From Polaromonas sp. (GTDB lineage: Bacteria; Pseudomonadota; Gammaproteobacteria; Burkholderiales; Burkholderiaceae_C): a stretch of DNA of 13,911 nucleotides. A model generated the notes under the pieces. That model saw only the letters and a program-made list of their open reading frames with translations, searched no databases and had not been told where the DNA came from. A program made the position numbers and the translations under genes. Shown piece by piece: positions 1-7,572 of the stretch (positions are counted from its first letter, which is position 1; each line of letters opens with the position of its first letter). The DNA lies in assembly GCA_023259235.1 (NCBI GenBank), contig JAHFQQ010000062.1, positions 1 to 13,911 on the forward strand. The letters are read 5' to 3'.

Positions 1-120
1 TGGATGGTCGAAACCTACCGCACCCAGTTTGCCCAGGAAATCAGTGCCAAAGGTGTTGACGGCCTGATCGCTTCGCTGGTGGAGCGCAACAAGGTGAACG
101 CGAGCGACAAGAAGTCGTGA
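1..120 (+). CDS. mlaC: MlaC, C-terminal end (partial): periplasmic phospholipid-binding protein
   Basis: The first 39 codons in frame 1 read to a TGA at 118-120 and give the tail of an MlaC/Ttg2D-type protein: a helix with ETYRTQFAQEI, then KGVDGLIASLVERN and a lysine-rich end. That pattern (YR.QF, a KG-(I/V)-D-G/A-LI stretch, ERNK) is typical of the MlaC C-terminus. MlaC is the soluble periplasmic carrier that moves phospholipid between the MlaA lipoprotein at the outer membrane and the MlaFEDB ABC complex at the inner membrane. The start and most of the gene lie upstream of the window. Its stop overlaps the GTG of the next gene by four bases (GTGA), so the two are probably translationally coupled. 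The family call is from a short fragment but is strongly supported by the following STAS gene. Confidence 0.85.
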   Translation, partial: WMVETYRTQFAQEISAKGVDGLIASLVERNKVNASDKKS

Positions 121-416
121 GCGGGAAATTTGCCGTGCTGACACTGCCCCCTGTTTTGACGCATCTCATGGCCGCGCAATTGGCCGGCGGGCTCAAGCAG
201 GTGGTGTTGGCCGATCCAGGCGAGGTCGTCGTTGATGCCAGCGCCCTGCAGCAGTTCGATTCGTCCGCGCTGGCCGTGTTGCTGGAGTGCCGCCGCCTGG
301 CGTTGGTTGCGGGCAAGTCCTTTTCGGTGCAGGGCGCACCCGAGCGGCTGCTGCGGCTGGCGGATCTTTATGGTGTGGAGGCGTTGATTTCTCCCGCCGC
401 TGGTGCGTCCGCCTGA
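117..416 (+). CDS. mlaB: MlaB-like STAS domain protein of the Mla phospholipid transporter
   Basis: This 99-residue protein is a stand-alone STAS domain. The core strand and helix are visible at residues 38-62: VVVDAS, then a DSSALAVLLECRR helix with D48-S49-S50 at the position where STAS proteins carry their conserved Asp/Ser. In the Mla system the STAS protein MlaB sits in the cytoplasm, binds the ATPase MlaF and stabilises the MlaFEDB complex. The start is a GTG overlapping the mlaC stop; an ATG at codon 18 would cut off the first STAS strand, so GTG is preferred. Length fits MlaB (about 95-100 residues). The neighbours agree: mlaC upstream, and ibaG and murA further down, as in the enterobacterial mla-ibaG-murA order, but here with an extra ABC exporter in between. 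Confidence 0.87.
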   Translation: MSGKFAVLTLPPVLTHLMAAQLAGGLKQVVLADPGEVVVDASALQQFDSSALAVLLECRRLALVAGKSFSVQGAPERLLRLADLYGVEALISPAAGASA

Positions 417-472
417 GGCTGGAATCCATCGATTTCACCCGCGGCCTTTTGCATCGTGCGGGGCTTTGTGCC

Positions 473-501
473 GGGCAGGCGAGTCAAGGAATCGCCTGCC
501 C
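473..501 (+). terminator. Perfect 10-bp hairpin between mlaB and the ABC exporter
   Basis: GGGCAGGCGA (473-482) and TCGCCTGCCC (492-501) are exact reverse complements separated by a 9-base loop. The following bases are ATTAAAATA, not a T-run, so this is not a classical rho-independent terminator; it could be a partial terminator, an RNA-processing or stability stem, or an operator. TAAAAT at 504-509 resembles a -10 box, but no convincing -35 lies 16-18 bases upstream because that spot is inside the hairpin. The hairpin fills the middle of the 102-base gap between mlaB and the exporter ATPase and marks the most likely transcription boundary there. Confidence 0.5.
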
Positions 502-518
502 ATTAAAATAGCGGGTCA

Positions 519-1478
519 ATGCCAGCGATCTCATTTCAGTCCGTCTCCAAAATCTACCCCTCCGAACGAAGTCAGGCGGACCCCGGGTTTCGGGCGCTCG
601 ATGGTGTGAGTTTTGATATTCAAGAGGGCGAATTTTTCGGCTTGCTGGGCCCCAACGGCGCGGGCAAAACCACGCTCATCAGCATTCTGGCGGGTCTCTC
701 GCGGGCCAGCAGCGGCCGGGTCCTGGTGCAGGGCTGCGACGTGGTCGCTGATTACGCCAACGCCAGGCGCAAGCTTGGCGTAGTGCCGCAGGAACTGGTG
801 TTTGATCCGTTTTTCACGGTGCGTGAGGCCTTGCGCATTCAGTCGGGTTATTTCGGTGTCAAGCACAACGACGCCTGGATTGACGAGTTGCTGGCCAGTC
901 TCGGGTTGACCGACAAGGCCGACTCCAACATGCGCCAGCTCTCGGGCGGCATGAAGCGCCGGGTACTGGTGGCGCAGGCGCTGGTACACAAGCCGCAGGT
1001 CATCGTGCTCGACGAACCCACCGCCGGCGTCGATGTGGAATTGCGCCAGACTTTGTGGCAGTTCGTCGCCAGACTGAACAGACAGGGCAGCACCGTATTG
1101 CTGACCACGCACTACCTTGAAGAGGCCGAGGCGTTGTGCGGCCGGATCGCCATGCTCAAGCAGGGGCGGGTGGTGGCGCTGGCCCCTACTTCCGAGCTGC
1201 TCAGGAAGGCTTCATCAAATGTCTTGCGCTTCAAGATTGATAGCGAGCTGCCTGAAAATCTTGCGAGTCAGGCTCGAATTACCGGCAGAATTGTGCAGTT
1301 TTCCGCCCACAACGCGCGTGAAATCGAGCAGTACCTGGCAGCGGTCCGGGAAGCCGGGCTGGTGGCCGAGGACGTGGAAATCCGCAGGGCGGATCTGGAA
1401 GATGTATTCCTTGATGTGATGAATGAAAAAGTGCTGGACTGCGCCGTCGAAATGGACATTGCGGGCGTAACGCCATGA
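519..1478 (+). CDS. ABC-2 type exporter, ATP-binding subunit (YadG-like)
   Basis: This 319-residue ATPase carries every nucleotide-binding motif: Walker A GPNGAGKT at residues 44-51, Q-loop Gln91, the signature LSGGM at 141-145, Walker B VIVLDEP at 161-167 and the switch His198 in LLTTHYLEEAE. Residues after about 225 form the C-terminal extension common in drug/polysaccharide-type exporter ATPases, ending in a DLEDVFLDVM helix. It should power the permease encoded next, whose ATG overlaps this TGA by four bases (ATGA), so they form a coupled two-gene transporter. The substrate cannot be read from sequence; YadGH-type pairs are poorly characterised. The start at 519 lies just after a hairpin and has only a weak ribosome-binding site, but the protein begins directly at the usual ISFQSVSKIYP strand. 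It is not MlaF, which normally precedes mlaE. Confidence 0.92.
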   Translation: MPAISFQSVSKIYPSERSQADPGFRALDGVSFDIQEGEFFGLLGPNGAGKTTLISILAGLSRASSGRVLVQGCDVVADYANARRKLGVVPQELVFDPFFTVREALRIQSGYFGVKHNDAWIDELLASLGLTDKADSNMRQLSGGMKRRVLVAQALVHKPQVIVLDEPTAGVDVELRQTLWQFVARLNRQGSTVLLTTHYLEEAEALCGRIAMLKQGRVVALAPTSELLRKASSNVLRFKIDSELPENLASQARITGRIVQFSAHNAREIEQYLAAVREAGLVAEDVEIRRADLEDVFLDVMNEKVLDCAVEMDIAGVTP

Positions 1479-2230
1479 CAGGCTGGCAAACCCTCTTTTA
1501 CAAGGAAATCCTGCGCTTCTGGAAAGTCGGCTTCCAGACTGTAGGCGCGCCGATATTGACCGCTGTGCTTTACATGCTGATTTTTGGTCATGTGCTGCAA
1601 GGGCGGGTTCTGGTGTATGACAGGGTGAGTTACACGGCCTTCCTGGTGCCTGGCCTGGTGATGATGAGCGTGCTGCAAAACGCATTTGCCAACAGCTCTT
1701 CGTCGCTGATCCAGAGCAAGATCATGGGCAGCCTGGTATTCATATTGCTGACCCCGCTGTCCCACTGGCACTGGTTTCTTGCCTATGTGGGCTCATCGGT
1801 CGTGCGCGGCCTGATGGTGGGCTGCGGGGTGTTCGCGGTCACCGTATTGTTCGGTCAGCCCGGCTTTGTGGCACCGCTCTGGATCCTGGGGTTCGCCATT
1901 CTGGGTGCGACCATGATGGGCGCGCTGGGGGTGATTGCCGGCTTGTGGTCCGAAAAGTTTGACCAGATGGCCACTTTCCAGAACTTCATCATCATGCCCA
2001 TGACCTTTTTGAGCGGTGTGTTTTACTCCATCCATTCGCTGCCGCCGATCTGGCAACAGATCAGCCGCCTGAATCCGTTTTTCTACATGATTGACGGTTT
2101 CCGCTACGGTTTTTTTGGCGTCAGCGATGCCTCGCCCTGGCTAAGCCTGGGGATCGTATTGGCGGCATTGCTCATCGTCAGCGCGGTTGCGGTCAATATG
2201 CTGCGTACCGGCTACAAAATCAGGCACTGA
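1475..2230 (+). CDS. ABC-2 type exporter, permease subunit (YadH-like)
   Basis: This 251-residue integral membrane protein has the build of an ABC-2 permease: a short cytoplasmic amphipathic start (GWQTLFYKEILRFWK), then about six hydrophobic segments near residues 22-42, 52-72, 103-127, 131-155, 168-187 and 220-243. The ABC-2 family signature is clear at about 172-212: PMTFLSGVFYSIHSLPP, then NPFFYMIDGFRYGFFG. It sits in the inner membrane and is expected to dimerise and export an unknown, probably lipidic or envelope-related, substrate using the ATPase encoded directly upstream, with which it overlaps by four bases. There is no separate accessory or outer-membrane component. Its place between mla genes and ibaG/murA suggests an envelope role, but this is inference from location only. 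Confidence 0.9.
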   Translation: MTGWQTLFYKEILRFWKVGFQTVGAPILTAVLYMLIFGHVLQGRVLVYDRVSYTAFLVPGLVMMSVLQNAFANSSSSLIQSKIMGSLVFILLTPLSHWHWFLAYVGSSVVRGLMVGCGVFAVTVLFGQPGFVAPLWILGFAILGATMMGALGVIAGLWSEKFDQMATFQNFIIMPMTFLSGVFYSIHSLPPIWQQISRLNPFFYMIDGFRYGFFGVSDASPWLSLGIVLAALLIVSAVAVNMLRTGYKIRH

Positions 2231-2255
2231 TCAAGAGATAACCAACAGGACCATC

Positions 2256-2501
2256 ATGACCCCAGAAAAGCTTCAAACCATTATTTCTTCCAATCTGCCC
2301 TGCGAACACATCGAACTGACTGGCGATGGCAGGCACTGGGATGTCACCATCGTCTCCAGCGCGTTTGAGGGCTTGCGCATGATCCAGCGCCACCAGCGCG
2401 TCTATGCCACGTTGGGTGGACGCATGCAAAACGACGAGGTGCATGCGTTGTCGATCAAGGCCTGTACCCCCGCCGAGTGGGCTGTCCTCACCGCGCAATA
2501 A
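2256..2501 (+). CDS. ibaG: BolA/IbaG family protein
   Basis: The 81-residue product is a small BolA-fold protein: EHIELTGDGRHWDVTIVSSAFEG-type strands followed by the family helix RMIQRHQRVYATLG with the conserved His46, and an EVHALSIKACTP strand with His63. BolA-type proteins partner monothiol glutaredoxins and bind [2Fe-2S] clusters through such histidines; IbaG is the paralogue encoded beside murA in many proteobacteria and has been linked to acid stress and iron-sulfur trafficking. The ATG at 2256 is chosen because AGGA sits five bases upstream and the protein then starts at the usual MTPEKLQ. A longer reading from 2187 would run through the end of the permease gene and is unlikely. The gap to murA is 32 bases. 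Confidence 0.87.
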   Translation: MTPEKLQTIISSNLPCEHIELTGDGRHWDVTIVSSAFEGLRMIQRHQRVYATLGGRMQNDEVHALSIKACTPAEWAVLTAQ

Positions 2502-2533
2502 TCAGGTGCAATAGGCACGTACAAGCAAAACGC

Positions 2534-3805
2534 ATGGACAAACTCCTCATCAGGGGCGGCAGGCCGCTGTCTGGCACGGTGGAAATTTCGGGCGCCAAGA
2601 ACGCCGCGCTGCCGGAACTATGCGCGGCTTTGCTGACTGCGGACACCGTCACGCTGCAGAACGTGCCCGGCCTGCAGGATGTGGCAACCATGCTCACGCT
2701 GATCCGGAACATGGGGGCCGCCGCTGACCGCAGTGATGTGGCGCCTGGCACAGTCATCCTCAACACTGGCGGTTTGACCTCTCCCGAAGCGCCCTACGAA
2801 CTGGTGAAAACCATGCGGGCCTCGGTGCTGGCGCTGGGGCCGCTGCTGGCGCGTTTCGGCGAAGCCACGGTCTCACTGCCCGGCGGCTGCGCCATCGGCT
2901 CGCGTCCGGTGGACCAGCATATCAAGGGCTTGCAGGCCATGGGCGCCGCGATCAACGTTGAACACGGCTACATGCTGGCCAAATTGCCGGCGGGCCGAAA
3001 GCGCTTGCAGGGCGCGACCATCACCACCGACATGGTCACCGTCACCGGAACCGAAAATTTCCTGATGGCGGCCAGCCTGGCCGAGGGCGAAACCATTCTG
3101 GAGAATGCTGCGCAGGAGCCCGAGATCGGCGACCTGGCCGAAATGCTCATCAAGATGGGCGCCCATATCGAAGGCCACGGCACCCGGCGCATCTGCATTC
3201 AGGGCGTGCCAAGCCTGCACGGTTGCACCCACAGGGTCGTGGCAGACCGGATCGAGGCGGGGACTTTCCTGTGCGCGGTTGCGGCTACCGGCGGCGACGT
3301 GGTGTTAAGGCATGGCCGCGCTGATCACCTTGAAGCACTCATCGAGAAGTTGCGCGAGGCCGGCGCCACGGTCACGGCGGGCGAGGGCTTTATACGCATC
3401 CAGGCCCAGGGCAGAATGAAGGCGCAGTCCTTCCGCACCACGGAGTACCCCGGGTTTCCCACCGACATGCAGGCCCAGTTCATGGCGCTCAACGCGATTG
3501 CGCAAGGGCCCAGCACCGTGACCGAGACGATTTTTGAAAACCGCTTCATGCACGTCAACGAAATGGTGCGCCTGGGCGCGAAAATCCAGATCGACGGCAA
3601 GATGGCGGTCATGGAAGGAGTTGAAAAACTCTCAAGTGCGACCGTCATGGCCACTGATCTGCGGGCTTCGGCCAGCCTGGTAATTGCCGGGCTGGTTGCC
3701 GAAGGTGAAACGCTGGTGGACCGCATTTACCACCTGGATCGTGGCTACGACCAGATGGAAGCCAAGCTGCGCGGCATTGGCGCTGATATCGAAAGAGTCC
3801 GGTGA
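2534..3805 (+). CDS. murA: UDP-N-acetylglucosamine 1-carboxyvinyltransferase (MurA)
   Basis: MurA transfers enolpyruvate from PEP to UDP-GlcNAc in the cytoplasm, the first committed step of peptidoglycan synthesis. With the ATG at 2534 the protein has 423 residues, close to the usual 418-425. Key residues are present: Lys22-Asn23 in SGAKNAALP, the PEP-reactive Cys119 in LPGGCAIGSRPVDQHI (the fosfomycin target), and Asp311 in YPGFPTDMQAQF, the catalytic base. Because the active-site residue is Cys rather than Asp, fosfomycin sensitivity at this site would be expected. A reading beginning at 2477 adds 19 residues that do not belong to the family; MDKLLIRGG is the normal N-terminus. There is no strong Shine-Dalgarno sequence. 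The stop at 3803-3805 is immediately followed by a dispersed repeat. Confidence 0.97.
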   Translation: MDKLLIRGGRPLSGTVEISGAKNAALPELCAALLTADTVTLQNVPGLQDVATMLTLIRNMGAAADRSDVAPGTVILNTGGLTSPEAPYELVKTMRASVLALGPLLARFGEATVSLPGGCAIGSRPVDQHIKGLQAMGAAINVEHGYMLAKLPAGRKRLQGATITTDMVTVTGTENFLMAASLAEGETILENAAQEPEIGDLAEMLIKMGAHIEGHGTRRICIQGVPSLHGCTHRVVADRIEAGTFLCAVAATGGDVVLRHGRADHLEALIEKLREAGATVTAGEGFIRIQAQGRMKAQSFRTTEYPGFPTDMQAQFMALNAIAQGPSTVTETIFENRFMHVNEMVRLGAKIQIDGKMAVMEGVEKLSSATVMATDLRASASLVIAGLVAEGETLVDRIYHLDRGYDQMEAKLRGIGADIERVR

Positions 3806-3818
3806 GCCCCCACGCTTG
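3806..3818 (+). repeat. Dispersed intergenic repeat, short copy A
   Basis: GCCCCCACGCTTG begins at the base after the murA stop codon. The same 13 bases occur at 9093-9105 after hisA and at 12249-12261 after tatA. Copy A has only this core; the following bases diverge from the other two copies. It leaves just enough room for the hisG ribosome-binding site GGAG at 3849-3852. Confidence 0.65.
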
Positions 3819-3860
3819 TCCTGGTGGCTCGATCACGCGAAAGTTTCTGGAGTTGATCAT

Positions 3861-4499
3861 TTGATTACCTTAGCCCTGTCCAAAGGCCGCATTTTCGACG
3901 ACATATTGCCGCTGCTCAAATCGGCCGGCATCGAGGTGCTGGACGACCTGGAAACATCACGCAAGCTGATTCTGGACACCAACCAGAGCGATCTGCGCGT
4001 GGTGCTGGTGCGCGCCACCGACGTGCCGACCTATGTGCAATATGGCGGCGCCGATATCGGCGTGGTCGGCAAGGACACCTTGCTCGAATCGGGCAGCCAG
4101 GGTCTCTACCAGCCGCTGGACCTGCGGATCGCCAAGTGCCGCATCAGCGTGGCGGTGCGCCAGGGATTCGACTACGCCGCGGCCGTCAAGCAGGGCTCGC
4201 GCCTGAAGGTGGCGACGAAGTATGTCGCGATTGCCCGCGATTTTTTCGCCACCAAGGGCGTGCATGTCGATCTGATCAAGTTGTACGGCAGCATGGAACT
4301 TGCGCCGCTCACCGGGCTGGCTGACGCCATTGTCGATCTGGTCTCCACCGGAAACACGCTCAAGGCCAACCATCTGGTGGAAGTTGAGCGCATCATGGAC
4401 ATCAGCTCGCATCTGGTGGTGAACCAGGTCGCGCTCAAACTCAAGCGCGTGCCCATGCGCAAGCTTATTGATGCTTTTTCACGGGCTGTTACCCTCTGA
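3861..4499 (+). CDS. hisG: ATP phosphoribosyltransferase, short form (HisG_S)
   Basis: HisG joins ATP and PRPP to form phosphoribosyl-ATP, the first and feedback-controlled step of histidine synthesis. The 212-residue length shows the short form, which lacks the C-terminal regulatory domain and works as a hetero-octamer with HisZ. The N-terminus ITLALSKGRIF and the family signature at 146-167 (ELAPLTGLADAIVDLVSTGN then TL), including the PRPP-binding loop DLVSTGNT, are present. No in-frame ATG fits; the start is TTG at 3861, supported by GGAG at 3849-3852 eight bases upstream. A longer frame from 3684 overlaps murA and is rejected. hisZ is not in this window; in related bacteria it usually lies elsewhere. 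A TTG start may keep expression of this first enzyme low. Confidence 0.93.
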   Translation: MITLALSKGRIFDDILPLLKSAGIEVLDDLETSRKLILDTNQSDLRVVLVRATDVPTYVQYGGADIGVVGKDTLLESGSQGLYQPLDLRIAKCRISVAVRQGFDYAAAVKQGSRLKVATKYVAIARDFFATKGVHVDLIKLYGSMELAPLTGLADAIVDLVSTGNTLKANHLVEVERIMDISSHLVVNQVALKLKRVPMRKLIDAFSRAVTL

Positions 4500-4517
4500 C
4501 CGATTTTTGAGGATGCT

Positions 4518-5861
4518 ATGAACTTAATAGCTAAGCCAGCCCGTTTATCAAGCGCTGAAAGCACTTTTTATACTCAACTGAAGGCCAGGCTGCATTGGTC
4601 CAGCGAGGCCGATGCGGCGATCGAGCAGCGGGTGGCCGGCATTCTTGCCGATGTACGGCAGCGCGGCGATGCGGCGGTGCTGGAGTGTACCGCCCGATTT
4701 GACGGCTTGAACGTCGCGTCGATGAGCGCGCTCGAACTCACGCAGGCTGAATTGAAAGCCGCGTTTGACGCCATTCCCACCGCTCAGCGCGACGCCCTGC
4801 AAGCCGCGGCAAAGCGCGTGCGCAGCTACCACGAGGCGCAAAAAATTGCCAACGGCGAGAGCTGGAGCTATCGCGACGAAGAGGGAACGCTGCTGGGTCA
4901 AAAGGTCACGCCGCTCGACCGTGCCGGCATCTATGTGCCGGGTGGCAAAGCGGCTTATCCCTCATCGGTGCTGATGAACGCCATCCCCGCCCATGTCGCC
5001 GGCGTGGCTGAAATCATCATGGTGGTTCCCACACCCGGCGGCGAAAAAAACGCCCTGGTGCTGGCCGCCGCTTATGTGGCAGGCGTGAGCCGCGCCTTCA
5101 CCATAGGCGGCGCGCAGGCTGTGGCCGCGCTGGCCTATGGCACTGCCACCGTTCCCGCCGTTGACAAGATCACCGGCCCCGGCAACGCCTATGTGGCCGC
5201 CGCCAAACGCCGCGTCTTTGGCACGGTGGGCATCGACATGATTGCGGGGCCGTCCGAAATCCTGATATTGGCCGATGGCAGCACCCCTGCCGATTGGGTG
5301 GCGATGGATTTGTTCAGCCAAGCCGAGCATGACGAGCTGGCGCAGAGCATTTTGCTGTGCCCCGATGCGGCTTACATTGACAAAGTGCAGGCCGCCATCA
5401 ACCGGCTGCTGCCAGGCCTGCCGCGCGCTGCCATCATTGCCAAATCGCTCAATGGGCGTGGCGCCTTGATTCATACGCGCAGCATGGAAGAGGCCTGCGA
5501 AATCAGCAACCGCATCGCACCCGAGCACCTTGAAATTTCAAGCAGCGAGCCGCACCGCTGGGAGCCGCTGCTCAAACATGCCGGTGCAATTTTTCTGGGC
5601 GCCTACACCAGCGAGTCTTTGGGCGACTACTGCGCCGGCCCGAACCACGTGCTGCCGACCAGCGGCACCGCGCGCTTTTCCAGTCCGCTCGGGGTGTACG
5701 ACTTTCAAAAGCGCAGCAGCATCATCGAAGTAAGCGAGCAGGGCGCGCAGACCCTGGGTCAAATTGCCTCGGTACTGGCGCATGGCGAAGGCCTGCAGGC
5801 GCATGCGCGGGCGGCTGAGATGCGGCTGCATACCGTGCCTGAAATGAGAGTGAACAAATGA
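4518..5861 (+). CDS. hisD: Histidinol dehydrogenase
   Basis: HisD oxidises L-histidinol to L-histidine in two NAD-dependent steps, the last reactions of the pathway. The 447-residue protein has the full family pattern: the zinc ligands Gln268 and His271 in SQAEHDELAQS, Asp370 in SLGDYCAGPNH and His429 in EGLQAHA, plus the catalytic Glu336-His337 pair in IAPEHLEI. The nucleotide-binding stretch with KITGPGNAYVAAAKR (217-231) and AGPSEILI (243-250) is intact. The ATG at 4518 is preceded by GAGGA at 4509-4513. The first 20 codons are AT-richer than the rest (TTA, ATA, TTT) but encode a plausible N-terminus for the family. Its stop overlaps the hisC start by four bases. Confidence 0.97.
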   Translation: MNLIAKPARLSSAESTFYTQLKARLHWSSEADAAIEQRVAGILADVRQRGDAAVLECTARFDGLNVASMSALELTQAELKAAFDAIPTAQRDALQAAAKRVRSYHEAQKIANGESWSYRDEEGTLLGQKVTPLDRAGIYVPGGKAAYPSSVLMNAIPAHVAGVAEIIMVVPTPGGEKNALVLAAAYVAGVSRAFTIGGAQAVAALAYGTATVPAVDKITGPGNAYVAAAKRRVFGTVGIDMIAGPSEILILADGSTPADWVAMDLFSQAEHDELAQSILLCPDAAYIDKVQAAINRLLPGLPRAAIIAKSLNGRGALIHTRSMEEACEISNRIAPEHLEISSSEPHRWEPLLKHAGAIFLGAYTSESLGDYCAGPNHVLPTSGTARFSSPLGVYDFQKRSSIIEVSEQGAQTLGQIASVLAHGEGLQAHARAAEMRLHTVPEMRVNK

Positions 5862-6955
5862 CCGCGCCTGATTCCGTGTTGGCCCCCAACCTCAGAAAAC
5901 TGATTCGACAGGACATCCAGTCCATGCACGCCTACGCCATTCAGGACTCGGCCGGCATGGTCAAGCTCGATGCGATGGAAAACCCGCACCGGCTGCCCGC
6001 TGCCTTGCAAGCCCACCTCGGGCAGCGGTTGGGCGCACTGGCGCTGAACCGTTATCCCGATGGCCGCGTCAACGACTTGCGCCATGCGCTGGCCGGGTAC
6101 GCCAGCATGCCAGAGGGCTTTGACATCATGCTCGGCAATGGCTCGGACGAACTGATCGGGCTGCTGGCCATGGCCTGCGATGTGGCCGGTGCTTCGATCC
6201 TTGCGCCGGAGCCCGGTTTTGTGATGTACGGCATGAGCGCCAGGTTGCAAGGCTTGACATTCATCGGCGTGCCCTTGACGGCCGACTTTGAGCTTGACGA
6301 GGCCGCGATGCTGGCCGCTATTGGCCGGCACCAGCCTTCCATCACTTACCTGGCCTACCCCAACAACCCCACGGCCAATCTGTGGGACGACGCAGCGCTC
6401 GAGAGCATCATCCACGCGGTGGGCCTGCAAGGCGGACTGGTGGTGATGGACGAGGCCTATCAGCCGTTTTCCAGCAAGAGCTATCTCGACCGCATCACCC
6501 GGCACCATCATGTGCTGCTGCTGCGCACCCTGAGCAAGTTCGGGCTGGCGGGGGTGCGCATCGGTTACCTGATGGGCCCGAAAGCGCTGATTGCCGAAAT
6601 CGACAAGGTTCGGCCACCGTACAACATCAGCGTGCTCAACTACGAGTGCGCGCTGTTTGCGCTGGAACATAGTGAGGTGTTTGCCAGCCAGGCGCAGGAG
6701 CTGATCGCCCAGCGCGCGCTGCTGCTTGCCGCGCTGGGCGGCATGAAGGGCGTTAAAGCCTGGAAAAGCGATGCCAACATGATTCTTGTGCGCGTGCCGG
6801 ATGCCGCCAAAACCTTCGAAGGAATGAGGCAGCGCAAGGTGCTGGTCAAAAACGTTTCTAAAATGCATCCATTGCTGACCGATTGTTTGCGCCTGACGGT
6901 CGGCACGGCCGAGGAAAACGTGCAAATGCTGGCGGCGCTTGAAAAATCCCTATGA
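5858..6955 (+). CDS. hisC: Histidinol-phosphate aminotransferase
   Basis: HisC is a PLP-dependent fold-type I aminotransferase that converts imidazole-acetol phosphate and glutamate to histidinol phosphate. In the 365-residue protein the PLP lysine is Lys227 in TLSKFGLAGVRIGY, with the phosphate-binding Arg234 after it; Asn170 lies in YPNNPT, and Asp198 and Tyr201 in VVMDEAYQPF contact the cofactor. RYPDG near residue 65 and LRLTVG near the C-terminus complete the family pattern. It overlaps hisD and hisB by four bases on each side (ATGA), so three consecutive enzymes are probably translationally coupled. A 388-residue antisense open frame over this gene is a codon-position artefact. Confidence 0.96.
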   Translation: MTAPDSVLAPNLRKLIRQDIQSMHAYAIQDSAGMVKLDAMENPHRLPAALQAHLGQRLGALALNRYPDGRVNDLRHALAGYASMPEGFDIMLGNGSDELIGLLAMACDVAGASILAPEPGFVMYGMSARLQGLTFIGVPLTADFELDEAAMLAAIGRHQPSITYLAYPNNPTANLWDDAALESIIHAVGLQGGLVVMDEAYQPFSSKSYLDRITRHHHVLLLRTLSKFGLAGVRIGYLMGPKALIAEIDKVRPPYNISVLNYECALFALEHSEVFASQAQELIAQRALLLAALGGMKGVKAWKSDANMILVRVPDAAKTFEGMRQRKVLVKNVSKMHPLLTDCLRLTVGTAEENVQMLAALEKSL

Positions 6956-7572
6956 CCACCTCCACTCCTGCCCCGCTCACCGCTGCGCGCACCGCGCAAG
7001 TTACGCGCAATACGGCCGAGACCCGAATCACCGTCAAGCTCAACCTCGACGGCAGCGGTCAGTCCAGGCTGTCCACCGGTATCGGTTTTTTTGATCACAT
7101 GCTTGACCAGATCGCCCGCCACGGCCTGATCGATCTGGAGATTCACGCCGAGGGTGACCTGCACATCGACGGCCACCACACAGTGGAAGACGTCGGCATC
7201 ACGCTCGGGCAGGCGGTGGCCCAGGCCGTGGGTGACAAGAAAGGCTTGCGTCGTTACGGCCATGCGTATGTGCCGCTGGATGAGGCCTTGTCACGCGTGG
7301 TGATTGATTTTTCAGGCCGCCCCGGTCTGGACATGAATGTGCCTTTCAAGAGCGGCATGATCGGCACCTTTGACAGCCAGCTTGCCCATGAGTTTTTTCA
7401 CGGCTTTGCCAACCATGCGTTTGTGACGCTGCACATTGACAATCTCAAGGGCGACAACGCCCATCATCAGGCCGAGACCGTGTTCAAGGCCTTTGCCCGC
7501 GCACTGCGCATGGCGCTGGAAATTGATCCGCGTTCCGCCGGGGTGATTCCCTCGACCAAGGGGTCTCTCTAG
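6952..7572 (+). CDS. hisB: Imidazoleglycerol-phosphate dehydratase (monofunctional HisB)
   Basis: HisB removes water from imidazole glycerol phosphate to give imidazole-acetol phosphate. The 206-residue protein is the dehydratase alone, without the N-terminal histidinol-phosphatase domain of enterobacterial HisB, so the phosphatase must be encoded elsewhere. The manganese-binding histidine motifs are visible: His49 in GFFDHMLDQIARHG, His75-His76 in DGHHTVEDVGI, His146-Glu147 in LAHEFFHGF and His171-His172 with Glu175 in DNAHHQAETVFKAFARAL. About 20 N-terminal residues rich in Thr and Ala precede the domain. It starts with an ATGA overlap with hisC and is the last gene of the tightly packed hisDCB block; a 52-base AT-rich gap follows. 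Confidence 0.97.
   Translation: MTTSTPAPLTAARTAQVTRNTAETRITVKLNLDGSGQSRLSTGIGFFDHMLDQIARHGLIDLEIHAEGDLHIDGHHTVEDVGITLGQAVAQAVGDKKGLRRYGHAYVPLDEALSRVVIDFSGRPGLDMNVPFKSGMIGTFDSQLAHEFFHGFANHAFVTLHIDNLKGDNAHHQAETVFKAFARALRMALEIDPRSAGVIPSTKGSL

Noticed and set aside
4518..4580. AT-rich start of hisD that loosely resembles intergenic repeat sequence
   Set aside because: The encoded residues fit a normal HisD N-terminus and a good ribosome-binding site precedes the ATG; the resemblance is too weak to claim a repeat.
5759..6925. 388-residue open frame on the minus strand over hisC
   Set aside because: It is the mirror of a GC-rich coding frame; hisC has all its catalytic residues, and the antisense protein shows only His/Gln/Gly-rich low-complexity sequence with no recognisable domain.
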